A model generated the notes under the pieces. It was not told where the DNA came from. It saw nothing but the letters and a program-made list of their open reading frames with translations, and searched no databases. Shown one piece after another: positions 1 to 11,134 of a stretch of DNA of 64,000 nt. Position numbers and translations under genes: made by a program. This DNA is from Hysterium pulicare CBS 123377 (taxonomy: Eukaryota; Ascomycota; Dothideomycetes; Hysteriales; Hysteriaceae), in assembly GCA_000467715.1 (NCBI GenBank), contig AJFK01000026.1, positions 161,456 to 225,455 of the forward strand, in the 5' to 3' direction. Position 1 is the stretch's first letter. Each line of letters begins with the position of its first letter.

Positions 1-445
1 CTGTGGTTGTTCGAGTTTTGGAGCGGAGTTGAAGTTGTGTTGTGGTGTGGTGTTGCAATGGAGAGTCGGTTTGGAGCTCCCAAGAGGAAGTTCTTATAAG
101 GAGTTGAAGGAGTGATTTGAACCTAGCGCAAATGAGTAAGTTCTCGCAGTTGATCTACGACGCGCTCGAAAGTGTCTAGGCATTAGATTTGATACCTCTA
201 ACCAGTGATCAAGTAGATCTTCTGGCTGTCAGTCCGCGAGGTACACTTGAAATCACCTATACTAACGAAAATCGATTTTTCATTTCATTCACATCCACTT
301 TATCTTTCGCTACATCAATACATGTACATACGCAATCCACTAAAACCTAGCGTGCCCTGTATTCAAGCAGAACACGCTACATTAGCTACATTTATATTAC
401 CTGTCAGGCCTCTTCGAGTGCCACAATGCTAGATACAAAGCCCCT
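1..445. other. No gene recognised
   Basis: No ORF with protein-like composition or a family motif is visible on either strand. It may hold the 3' flank of the weak minus-strand gene that ends at 446. Confidence 0.4.
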
Positions 446-976
446 TCAATCAACATCAGTCTCCGCATCCGAGTCGTAATACCGCACCAGCGCGCCAGTG
501 TGAGCATTAAGAGGTTGCTGAGCCCTTCGCCAATAGTCTTCCTGATCATGCCGGTGCCGATATGCTTGTTCTTGTCTCCTTCGATACTGGGCCTCGTTTC
601 GACGCTGAGTCTCGGCTTCATATAGCCGCTGTTCGTACTCTCTACGTCGATACTCCTCAGCACGGCGTCGTTGATATTCTGCCTCTCGCCGACGCTCTTC
701 CTGCCCCCTCCGCCGGGATTCTTCTTGCTGCCGACGTTCCACTTCCCTACGTCGACGTTGCTCCTCTGCTCTTCATCGTCCTGCAAATGGATTTATAGAT
801 CCCGGCACCATGTGTGTTTCGACTCTGCCGTCGGCGCTCCGATAATGGTCTTCTTCTCTCATCGACATGTTTAAGCCTGCTCTGATGGCATCGTATGGAA
901 TTTCTTGGTCTGGTTCATCGGATTCTATGTCAACGATGTTGCCATATGGGTCATGTGTAACAACGTAGTTCGGCAT
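446..976 (-). CDS. Hypothetical Arg/Glu/Gln-rich protein, probably two exons
   Basis: Family not recognised. The first segment (976 down to about 776) starts with ATG and is acidic (DEPDQEIPYD region). The second (about 770-446) is an almost continuous RR/E/Q/Y-rich stretch predicted to be a charged helix or coiled coil, ending in an acidic YDSDAETDVD tail and TGA. The two lie in the same frame but are separated by a TGA at about 773, so a short intron is needed. A TTTGCAG acceptor-like site lies there, but I could not find a donor/acceptor pair that restores this frame. An overlapping frame (129 aa) is also open, as often happens over repetitive codons. I prefer this frame for its amino-acid composition only. 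Confidence 0.35.
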
Positions 977-1730
977 GCTTGTGTTATTGATCTAGGTAAG
1001 GGTATCGGAGATTTGGTGTTTGTCGAATTCTTTTCAAAAAGAGGATGGTCATGCTAGCAAGAGGTCAACAGCTTGATGAATGAAAGATGCCGTGAAGACT
1101 TTTAGCTTCTAGTACCTCTTTTGGTCGTGCGTGAATGATTATGCCGTACCACATGTGTTTCTGCGTTCACTTCCATTTTCTATATGGAGACAAGTGACTC
1201 TACAGCACTTTATCGATCCAAGCGTCACTCATTTTCTCTTACTCGTATCAACATCACCAACTTCAGCCAAGATCTGATATTATCGGACCCTACAGAGCTA
1301 TGCGTACGGTTCTGTCATCATCACCTATTGGCCTGCATGAATTATCCGAACTCCATAAAAGTCCACAAAACCAATTCACGTTATCAATATAGATCTCTAT
1401 CACTGGCGTAAATCAGTCCCGACGTGAAAGGGCGGCGAAGGGTTGGGGCCCGAAAAGAAGATGTTTCGCCTCATACGATTACGACTAGTTGGTAACCATT
1501 GGAAAGTAGCACAGGTATCGGAGCTATATTAAAGACTCGGATGCTGTCAAGAGTGGTAGTACACCGAAAGGTGACATTCATTCGGCTCCTCTCAACTAGG
1601 ACAACCGTCGGTGCTTGCTCCCTAAACTAATGCACCGTAGACATTTGAGCCCAATGCGAGTAGTAGTCCACCGCTCATATATCTTTGCTGCTCAGCCTCT
1701 TCCAGTGGCATACTGAATTCTACTAGGGAA
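977..1730. other. Intergenic, nothing recognised
   Basis: No supported gene, repeat or RNA. The short ORFs here have no family motif and no splice continuity. Confidence 0.4.
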
Positions 1731-2127
1731 TTACATGCCGATGATTTCATCTCCAGGTGCTGTTTCGTGCAACTCCATCTTCTCCACCACTATCACTAAC
1801 TTGGCTCGGTCCGCCCAATGAATCTCGAAGGCTTTCGTGCCATCCGGTTTAGTCTCCTCGCTAGTTTGGAGCCACTTTTCAATTGTAGATTCTTCGACCC
1901 CATCATCCTCCCACTGCTTTTGGATCTCCTTCAGGAAGTGCTCTTTATAGGCGTTGGCGTAGATGTTCGCGTCCTTGAGTTTGGTGAATGCAGCAACAGC
2001 TTGGAATCCATCGTTTTTGGATGCGTACACGTCTTCGGCATACCAGTATTTCAGGATCGTGTAGATGTACTTCTTGCCGGTAGTAGTGATGGTATTGGCG
2101 TCTGCCGTGGCAGCGGGGGCAGCGGCG
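1731..2127 (-). CDS. Hypothetical small protein, 3' exon
   Basis: Family not recognised. An open frame of about 130 codons runs from an acceptor-like CATCTAG just upstream of about 2127 to the stop at 1731. It begins with an Ala/Pro/Thr-rich stretch and continues as a charged, aromatic-containing sequence (KKYIYTILKYWYAED, then FTKLKDANIYANAYKEHF) that looks like a folded helical protein. No in-frame ATG is seen at the 5' end, so a short upstream exon is likely in the 2140-2240 area. I could not place it. The composition is protein-like, but there is no neighbour context. Confidence 0.35.
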
Positions 2128-2881
2128 AATCTAGATGATAGTGAGTACTATAAGTTAGATGGATGGGACTGGACTGACTCAGAGTCTTGGGTAATTATTG
2201 TCGAAATTTTGCCCTAGACTTTATTCCTTGTAACCAGTCGAGCGGAGTGTGAGGTGGAGGGTTTTGTTGTCTTCAAGGTGAGGATTATAGCTATGGAAAT
2301 TACCAAGGCCGAGATACCTCCGAAGGTGAAAAGCGCCTTGAGTCGAAGTTCGGGTATTGAAACAAGGCAGCAAGTTAGGCAACACCAGTGAGTTGAGCCA
2401 TACAGACAAACAGTATACTAAGTGTATTGGAAGACTAGCTAGAATTCGCAATTTTCACAAATACTCTTCGGCAAACTCCCCACGCTGTGTTTAATAATTC
2501 GCTAATTCTGGACTACGCATCAGCGTTCCGATGACTTTTCTTGCTGTCCCCGCGCATCATTTGACGTTAGTATTGTAGACTGTAGTTCTAGAGGCATATC
2601 TGACCTTCAGCGGAAGTCGAGGTTCTCATTCATACAGGGAAATGTTGATTCCATAGGGAATATAGGTAAAAGCTCGGGACTTGAGATATGGAGAAGCCGG
2701 TGCATACTACTCATATATCTATTTCTAGATAGCGCTAGACCTGGGTTACATACCTTTCTTATACACTCGGCGTAGAAAGTCGAGAGAATCAGGGTTAGGC
2801 ATTAAACTCTTAACATCTCTTCTTACAAGGCGCATACGACAGTTGAGCTTGGTATGGTAACTCTAAAGGCGTAGCTAGTCC
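2128..2881. other. Intergenic, nothing recognised
   Basis: May hold the 5' exon and promoter of the small minus-strand gene ending at 1731. Otherwise AT-rich, without coding signal. Confidence 0.35.
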
Positions 2882-3259
2882 TCACCATTTTGAAACTCCT
2901 CTTTCTTCTTCATCAACGCACGTCCCTCTCGAGCAGATCACCTTTGTCTCAAGATCTGTTGGTCTTTTCCTAAGCCCTCTTCGCTTGTGGTTCACAGCAT
3001 CCCCTTTCTTCACAATCTTCCCCAGTATACGTAGCATAACTTGCACCTTCGGGCTTCTGGGAGACTCTGATATGCTATTTGACATAAGTTCTCGGCCCTT
3101 CCTCCGACTTTGTCCCGCCAAATCATCTTGTTCTCCCGGCTTCCTTCTGTATGCTTTCTCAGACGTTTCGGTAGACTTCACCAAAGTATCCAAAAGTTTC
3201 ACTACTTCAAGCCGCGTCTCTTCGTCCCCGAGAATAGTCTCTTACTTCTTTCTGCAAGT
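2882..3259 (-). CDS. Hypothetical basic protein fragment
   Basis: Family not recognised. About 125 codons are open on the minus strand, ending at 2882. The sequence is rich in Lys, Arg, Glu and Ser, with a helical start (ETRLEVVKLLDTLVKS) and a basic middle (RRKGRELMSNSI). The frame is closed upstream by a TAA at about 3260. A CTTGCAG acceptor lies just beyond it but does not rescue the frame, so the 5' end is unresolved. This could be the last exon of a small gene reaching to about 3577, or a decayed gene. Confidence 0.25.
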
Positions 3260-4046
3260 CAAATAGCTTGTAAACTCGAGTGTTTGGTTCCTCAATCTTC
3301 AACGCCAGCGTTGGGTCATCTTAGATTCGAACGCATTCACGCTATAACCATTCTAGCAGTTCGTCATATATGAGGCTTTGAATAGACTCTTTCTGACTTG
3401 AATGTTGAGAGATTCGTAACTGGGAGGGATTCTGTGACGGTGGATAATCCGGAGATTTGGACCTATTTTAGGATTGCTTGAGGTTCTAGATTGTTGTACA
3501 TTCTGAATTGGCTGTATGCTTCGAGATTCTATCTGAGATGCATGTAAGTCTGACATTATCAGCACAATGGCATACATACTTCAAATTCAAGAAAGTGTCA
3601 CTTACTGGGCTTTTCGGATATTACCCGCTAGTTGGTCGGTATTGATGATTATATACCACTACAATGTCAACGATATTGGAGATAGAAAGCTTAGAGTACC
3701 TGCATGAGGTTACTTTTGCATGCAAGCGCACTTGTAATTTTTCCCATTTTGGAAATCGCCTCAAGGTCCGACGAATAAGTTGAGGGAAAGCTCAATTAGA
3801 TATTCATAGGGAAGCAGATTCTGCACATCTAATTCATTCACATGCCTTCCGCTGCCAAGGCACCATATTCTCTCTAGATTAGGCTCAAGATTACCTAATA
3901 AGCACGTGGCACGGCCACATTATACTTCAACTTCGTGCCTCGCTACGCACCTTTTCTTTTCTTCACGTTTCGCTTTTTCGTAAGTCTACACCCTCTCTGC
4001 ATGCTATCAATCAAGCACTAATTGGGTCTCTTATAGTCTGTTGAAC
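3260..4046. other. Intergenic and 5' region of the coiled-coil gene
   Basis: No supported gene. The last ~70 nt before 4047 look like a 5' leader intron (GTAAGT near 3979 to TTATAG near 4035), so transcription of the next gene probably starts in the CT-rich stretch around 3950. Confidence 0.4.
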
Positions 4047-5615
4047 ATGTCAGGTTATCAACGGGGAAGCTTTACGTCAAACCCCGGCCGATTCTACGGC
4101 CAGAAAAATCCATACCGGAACGACCCCGAGGAGTCATTCCAGAATCAATCTCAGAGCCCTTACAATCAGAACACATCGCAGATCCCTATAAATTTCTTCC
4201 AGAGCACCATTCCGCATCAACGGCACCAGAGTATGTCATGTCTACCTCTCACTAACTCTCGTTACTAAATCCACCCCCAGATTCAATTCCAGAGAGGAGT
4301 CAATCTAAAAATGAAACCGAAAACATTCTCATTAGCGAGATGAGCAAGGAGCAGACGAAATTGATCGCACAGATCGATGCTATGAAGGAGCTCATCGAAA
4401 TACAGAATGAGAACGCAGACATCCAAGCAAGTCTATTCACGAAGGCGAAAGAAGGAAACAAACACCTAGCCGCCGCCAAGGCAGAGCTTGAAGAACATCT
4501 CCAGAAAATCCAAACGAAAGCGGCTCAACAGATCGCGAATTTAGAGAAAACCAAAATCCGTCTTGAATCCAAACTAAACGGCAAAATGAAAGAGATGGAC
4601 AAGTTAAAGCAGAGATCGATAGAAGACATCGAAGAAAGCTTTGTTGACATGCGCAAGAACGAAGAAAGGGTTGCTGGTCTTACCAAATGGCAGTTCATAC
4701 TCGAGAACAAGAGCGAGACACTTCAAAAGATTGACGAGGATCTTGTCCAGCTACTGAGTGAGGTTCTTGAACAACTCTGTAACGACGAACACACGCCGAA
4801 GGCTAAACTGGAACTGAAAGAGCAGGAAGTCAAGCTCAACATCAGAATACAAGCTTTCGAGAAGGAGAAATGTGACTTCGAGGCTAACATGATTAAAGTT
4901 GAGGAAACAACTAGAAAAGAAGTCCGAGAAGACACAGAATCCAAGTTGGTCATGGAGGCCAAGAGAAGAGCCAAAGCGGAAGGAAAGGCGGAAGGGGAGG
5001 CCACATCGTGGAATCAGTTTCACGATTCCGTCTTCGATGAAGCCTACGACTGTGCCCTGTCAAAGAACCCAAGAACAAACTGGCTTGACGGTCACAGGAA
5101 GGGCAGGATACGCGGCGAAGAAAGTGGTTACCTACGCGGCAAAAAAGAACAGGACGAAAAGAATGCACAGCTAGAAGCGGAGATAGCAAGACTCAAAGAG
5201 CAGAGACATGACATTTATTTCCAGGGATATCACAATGGAACCAGAGATGAACTAAAGAGGGTTGCTGGGATAGATGTCGAAGAAGGCTTCGAAGTTGGTC
5301 TTCTCATCGGGGAAAAACTCAGACACTTCCGAGAATACCCCTCTGACAAGGAATATTCTGATTGGATAGACGCACTGAATCCAGAAAGCCGATTGTACAT
5401 TGGTCATCCCCTGTACTTGGGAATCGTCAAGCCAGAAGATGCGAAGACCCTTTGGGGTGGTATTCAGACCGGATGGAATTGCAAGTAAGTCTAATAACCT
5501 CCGTCTTCTAGATTGCTAGTATAGTGAAATCAAAAGACTAATTGGCATTAGGGATGACGAGATTCTGGCGGAGAAAGAACAGGCTTCTCAAACAGAGACG
5601 CCAGAAGGGCATTGA
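4047..5615 (+). CDS. Coiled-coil protein of unknown function (483 aa, 3 exons)
   Basis: Exons 4047-4230, 4281-5484 and 5552-5615 join in phase (introns GTATGT..CCCCAG and GTAAGT..ATTAG). The N-terminal ~65 residues are Asn/Gln/Ser/Pro-rich and disordered. Residues ~80-310 are a long Lys/Glu/Leu/Ala-rich coiled coil. The middle contains an AKAEGKAEGEA run and a Gly-containing segment (ISFHD-like), followed by a globular C-terminal part with Trp/Tyr residues (WIDALNPESRLYIGHPLYLG). No catalytic motif or transmembrane segment is seen, and I do not recognise the family. The choice of ATG at 4047 is supported by the leader intron just upstream. The stop codon lies at the very edge of the ~53-nt hairpin repeat that follows. 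It resembles lineage-specific fungal structural proteins. Function unknown. Confidence 0.75.
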
Positions 5616-6262
5616 TTTTATCAATTGCATCCCCTTTCATGATTATTATCACGAATATCTTGATTTTATCAAGGTAACGTCCACGTTTATGATTATTATT
5701 ATGAGCATGTTCTTGATTTCATCAAGAGAAACCTCTATGTTTGTGATTTTACCATAAACTCCTTCTTGAATTCATTAAGATAAACCTCTACGCTTATGAT
5801 TTCATTATAAACAGCTCCTTGATTTTATTAGGCCAAACCTCTTTTTATGATTTTATCATAAACACCTTCTTGATTTTATTATGAGAAACTCCACGTTCAT
5901 GATTTTATCATGAACAGTTCCTTGATTTTATCAGGGTAAACTTTTACATTTGTGATCCTTATCATCAAAAAGCTTCTTGATTTTATCAAGAGAACCCTCT
6001 ACGTTGATGATTTCATCTTGAACAGCTCCTTGATTTTATCTAGGTAAAGTTTTACATCTATGATTCTTATCATAAATATCTCCTTGATTTTATCAGGGTA
6101 AGCCTTTACGTTTGTGATCTCATTATGAATAGCTCCTTGATTTTATTAGGGTAAACCTTTACATTTGTGGTTCTTATCATAAACAACTTCTTGATTTTAT
6201 CAAGAGAAATATCTACATTTGTGATTCTTATCATAAATGTCTCCTTGATTTTATCAGGGTAC
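5611..6262. repeat. ~53-nt tandem repeat with alternating hairpins, ~12 copies
   Basis: About twelve degenerate copies of a ~53-nt unit. Each copy carries two inverted repeats with a 3-nt loop: CTTGATTTTATCAAG and, about 27 nt later, TATGATTTTATCATA, separated by a TAAACCTTTACRTTTG-like linker. Copies differ by point changes and 1-2 nt indels. The array starts within the last codon and stop of the upstream coiled-coil gene. No conserved reading frame runs through it. It is too regular to be chance and is not CRISPR-like, because the whole unit repeats and there are no unique spacers. Confidence 0.85.
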
Positions 6263-7055
6263 AGACGCTCTCGACTTTTGCCGAGATCTGCATAATGGGT
6301 CGCCAGATTCTCTGTAGAACAGCTTCCGAAAATAGAAAATTACTTCACATGTGCCGTTTTGACGCTATCGTGAGGATATGCGCTGATGAATCATTTGTCC
6401 GGATCCTGCAAGAGGGCTGCCCGAAGACGACAACATGCTGTGCGAAGTGAATAAGAGGAGGGAACCATAACCGCAATGTCGCCATATGACCTCTACATCA
6501 TGAGTATTGACTTTAAGATGACGTATACCCAGGCGTAGAAGAAGAGTTTAGTAAAGCACCACGCATAAAGCAGTAATTATATTTAGAACAGGCTAATAGG
6601 AAACCGCAAAGAGGTGTGCAGAGTCTCTATCCAACAGCTATTAGTAGTGCTGTCGGCCTTCTCCCGCTTAACTTGCTAGCTATGAAGTCTGCAGATTCTA
6701 TTAATTGTCAAAAGACAGAAGTTAGATACGTAGCTTAGAAAGATTGCGCTACTTTACTATAAATATTAGTGTACTTTAGATTGCTCCCTTTAACTACTTT
6801 TAGTCCTACTACATATTCTATAAGCTTTTACTCTTTTACCTACATTGCTAGCTATGCTCTATAATTAGTTGTTCTTGGTCTGCAGCTTTGGCATAAACAT
6901 CTAGTAAGGAGTCTAGCGCCCCCAAGAGAAAGATTTTTAGAATCTAATGGAAGAAGCGCATAAAAGATATTAAAATAAGCTTAGGAAGAGGAGTTTTAAT
7001 CTCTGTATAAATGAGTTTAAGTGTTTCTTGTTACCGCTTTTTCATGGCTGCGACA
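6263..7055. other. Intergenic with an AT-rich, RIP-like stretch
   Basis: The first ~300 nt are of ordinary composition. From about 6560 to 6900 the sequence is visibly AT-rich, with many TA dinucleotides and no open frames, as in an old repeat-induced-point-mutated insertion. No terminal repeats or transposase remnants are recognised. Confidence 0.35.
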
Positions 7056-10000
7056 CTAGATCAGAAACAGTTCTTTCACGTCGCACTGATTTCTATCTTG
7101 CTTGGCGACTTGCTGCTGTTCGTTGGGCTTGGCCACAGCAGTCTTGATCTTGTCACCGACAACACCAGCTTCATCCTCAACAGTTGGCTTGTGATAGCCA
7201 TGGAACTTGTCGAGAGTAGCGGCCTCTGCATCGCGCCGGTCTCGGTTTCTTACCACCTCCCCGTCCATAGCTCCTACTACATATGCCTCTGCCACAACCA
7301 ACCACATCATTTTCATTTCACCCCCCTCAACAGCGATCTCGCCCATTGGCCTCAATACATAAGGCGTTCTTGCCCCCATGAGCACAAATACCTCATCGTC
7401 AGCCTTAGCACCCGCTGCAAGACCAACGTACCCCGTATCAAGCTCAATGAACTTTCTTTGCATTCCGGCTGACCTTACAGCACGATCGACATCCGGGACT
7501 TGTTGATACTCCTCCGGCGTAGCAAAAGCATTAAGGGTGGGAGGACGATAAGGGCCATGTGGAGTTTTCTGTTTCTCGAGCCATCTACGCCACGCTTGAA
7601 CCGCGCTCCTATCCTCAGGTACGGTGCGGCGGAACATTCTTTTCCCATCATCGCCAATGCCCGTGGAGACGTCCGGCACAGAAGAGGTGAAGAACGTGTC
7701 GCCGCTAATAGCACGCCAGAGAGCATCATAATATGACCCGCCACCCACGTAAGGTCTGTTGAGCAGCTCTTCGGTTGGAGTCGCGGGGAATGGAATTTTG
7801 TCGGAATTCAGTTCTGTAAGGCTGTTGACGAGAAGAGGCATCATGTACTTTTGATCACCTTGGATGACAGTGCCTATTCGAATGCCTTGAACATTCAAGA
7901 CTCGAGATTTTTTGAGTACCGGAGACGACGTATAGATAGATTGGGATGGTATTGCGGCATAGGAATTGCAGGCGTTGAAGACAAGGTCACGATTAATGCG
8001 TTCCAATGTCGCTTTCTCAAAATTCCTTTCGTTGAGTGAAGACCAGTTGGGGGACCAACAGGGGAAGTCGAGTTCTACAGGTTCTGGCGCTGGCTTCTTC
8101 TTCAGTTCTTCTTGTAAATATGCATCAGCGGGTTTGGAACTAATGACAGGGCTGTGAAACAAGACTCCACTCTTGATAGATTGGATGGTTTTGAAGAGTT
8201 TGTGGTACATGCGATCCGTGCGGAAGGCCAGAAATTCCAAAGTGCCGGATACGGAGATGGAACGAACCGTGACTTCTCCATAGAGCATCGAAGGACTAAT
8301 TGTGTAGTCTGGCACGATGGATCCGCTCGTTCCCCATTCCCGAACAAGACCCAAAAGTCCGTAGATTTTATCCCGGGAATCAGTAGCATCTTTGGGGTAG
8401 TGGAGACGGAGAAGATTCATCAAGCTGGTTCTTTGGTTCGTATGCCAGACCCTCTGGCTCTCTGCGATGGTAAGCATTTTGCTACAGAAATTGTCCATGG
8501 GCGCCGACGTGCGGTTCGTGACTGGAATGACGTTGACGCAACAGGACGACTTGTGGCGTTCAAGATGTTGAGCTGCATCGGCGAACATGCTGAGAGGAGC
8601 GACAAAGCGGCCGAAGACAACTGTCGCTGTCGGAGGGAGAGTGACTTCTTGAACTACCCATATACGGTTCCACTGCCTAGACTGTCAGCATCAACTTCTT
8701 TGAGTGGATATGAATGAGGTAGTGGTGAAGTCAATTTATCGACTTTCCGACATAACCACTTACCCATGGCTGAGACACAAGACTCTGGAATGCGGCAAGG
8801 CATTGCTTCCGTACATTGATATTCTGCAACAACGGGATGTCTGTAAGATGAACATCGCCAGCTAGGAGACGAAGGAGGCAGAAGCCAATTATCAATGGGT
8901 CTGCTGAGCGGGCATCGGGGTTCTGCGGATAAGTGTCGCCATATGCTTCGGCGTAAGCCATTATAGAGTTGATTCTTGAAACGTCGGACGCGTCGCCATT
9001 CCAGGTAAAAACACTAGCATCCCAGGCTTCGTCTCCTGCGATTTGTCGTGCGACCGGCTCTCCCAAATATACAATGACTTCTTTTGGGTTCTCAAAAATG
9101 ACCCGCATCAGCTGCACTTGGTGCATGCGCTCGTCCATGTCGACTTGATTGATGCAAATAGCGTCAATCCATAGTGGTGTTTCAGTGTCAAGTCTGCGAA
9201 GTTGTTGAAGAGCGCTTTTCAAGTTCCGGGTCACCTCAAATCGATGACCATTAATGATGATTGGAACAGTGTCTTGGGCGTTTCCCCACGTGTAGGAGAG
9301 AGCTTTGTACACGGGTTTGGTATCAATTGAGACCACTGAAAGCTCGCAACGAATACCGAAATTCGGGTCAACGTCGGAGGATAGTTTCACGACTCGAATC
9401 TCGTTCTCGCTCTTGTTGAGAGGGGTGTATATCTTGCTATGAACTGGTTCTACATGATAATAAGCGAATAAAAAAGGGATTAATCAGACATAGACGAGAT
9501 GCGACTTACCCTGTCCCGTCTTTTCATTGTGAAGGACCAATCTGGAGGAACTAGCGCCTTGAGCCTGTGCTTTTGCTTGCGCTGATGATTCAGCTGCAAC
9601 ATTGAAGCTTGCCGGTCTTGGAGTTTCTCTGACCGCTTGGTTTCCGGATTGCGTAGCGTTGCGTTGGGCGTCCATTATTTTCTTGACTGCTTCAGGAGTC
9701 ATAGTCTTCGTGTGTTCAATCATCAAAGGTGAAAGCCCAAGCGATTCGGGAGTATCTTTTGGCTCCTTTTTGGCGTTTTCCGTCGGTGAAGCTGTTGCGG
9801 AAGTGACCTGTCCTCGCATGACGGTCGCTTGAGTGGGAGCATTTTCTAATAATGCCCTAGTAGTCTGGTCGATTCGGTTGATGGTGTCGACGATGTTCTC
9901 TAGGCTTGGTTGTTCGAGAATTTTCTGTATCAAGGAAAGTGTGCTGTCGGCCAGATTCTTGAAGGTGCTAAGCGGAATCGGCTCCTCGGAGTTTTTGGTG

Positions 10001-10095
10001 AAACGTAGTAAATCTTGAATCTCAATTTTGAGGTTGCTCGCATGCGCTGCAATGGGTGAAAATGGTCGGTCCACCGAGGGCCATGGTTCGCTCAT
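7056..10095 (-). CDS. HET (heterokaryon incompatibility) domain protein, 962 aa
   Basis: Exons 10095-9510, 9449-8764 and 8672-7056 join in phase (60- and 91-nt introns; the second restores QPW|WNRIWVVQE). The N-terminal ~195 residues are a helical, then Ala/Ser/Gln-rich, extension. The HET domain follows at residues ~225-460, with the family signatures YKALSYTWG, LWIDAICINQ and IWVVQE. The C-terminal ~450 residues have no motif I recognise, apart from a GYVGLAAGAKADDEVFVLMG segment of the kind common near the end of HET proteins. HET proteins mediate non-self recognition and cell death between incompatible hyphae, but most family members are uncharacterised. The gene stands alone. Its 5' end faces the sidD terminus ~1 kb away. 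The long N-terminal extension ahead of HET is less usual. Confidence 0.88.
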
Positions 10096-11134
10096 CTCGG
10101 AGAAAATGTTGCGTCCGTTGGTGGAACGATATTGTCCATAAATAGAAGAGATAATTGAAGATAAACGGGAAGATAGTACGATCTTATGGAGTGGATCCTA
10201 TATCTATAAAGCTTGGACTCCTCTACGATTTCAGCTCAAGGGTACACTACAGGGGTAAGTGGCGTCTGTACAAGCGGGTCAAGAGTTTAGCGGCTGGTAG
10301 ACACCAGAACACAGCTGAAGAAGTTCAAGCATTAGTTCAATGAATCTGGCAGGCAAGAACTGCTTTGCGATGAGCGGTAACCAAGAAGGGCGTTTGAGAA
10401 TGAAGTATGGCGTATATATCTGGATGAGGACTAGAATAAGCATTTACGCGCCGAAGTCGGCCCGATGCACGCACCACAGCCGTCATTCTCAGACCTCCAG
10501 GCGTCAACCCCATCAAACCTCACCTCTACATTTCATCTCAATTCATCCTATTCAATGTATGTGGTAAGGTCATTTTTGCCTGCGATACATGTCGCAATGA
10601 AAGTCTCTATGCTGCAGGCTTCGTCTAACATTTCCCCTTCTTTCTCTTAGGGGCATCTGTGCAGGCGAACTCAAAAAATTAGCGAATGTCTCATGTATGG
10701 ACCTATCAACCTCAGGCCACCGCCGTATCGGGCGCAGACCTATCAACTACCTCCTCATATACAGGCCTACCACAGTCCAGTCATTCACGAGCCCACCAAA
10801 CTCACAACCTGAGATCTATTGTCAACCATAGGATTATTCTGTAGACACCTGCTATTCCAAGGAGACGTATCCGAGACGCATGTATCTAATTCATCTTTCT
10901 TAAATTTAGGGATATCAACTGCTAACAACAAGAAGCATATGGATATGAAGACGAGATCTCGGAAGGCGACCCTGAGCTTCAGCCATTATACAAGCTAGCA
11001 TTACACACGTAAAAGGGGAAACTTTTTCCAATAAATCGAAAATGGAAACAAAAGAGAAAAACCCTGATCCATCAGTTAATCTCTAGTCTTTCTGTGCTTT
11101 CAGGCAGTACCAACTATCATGACCACTCGACTTG
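10096..11134. other. Intergenic; possible tiny spliced ORF
   Basis: A small plus-strand ORF starts at 10465 (MHAPQPSF..). It can be joined across an intron (donor GTATGT or GTAAGG near 10556-10565, acceptor TTAG near 10650) to either of two open frames running to about 10805-10830. Because two different splice choices both stay open, I do not call it a gene. Nothing else is seen. Confidence 0.3.

Noticed and set aside
5611-6262. CRISPR-like appearance of the tandem array
   Set aside because: The repeats have no unique spacers, the whole unit is repeated, and this is a fungal nuclear genome.
8154-8717. 187-codon plus-strand ORF
   Set aside because: It is antisense to the HET gene exon, which is supported by splice phase and family motifs. 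No family motif in this frame.
10465-10830. Small spliced ORF between the HET gene and sidD
   Set aside because: Two different splice choices both stay open, so coding cannot be told from chance. Noted under the intergenic entry only.
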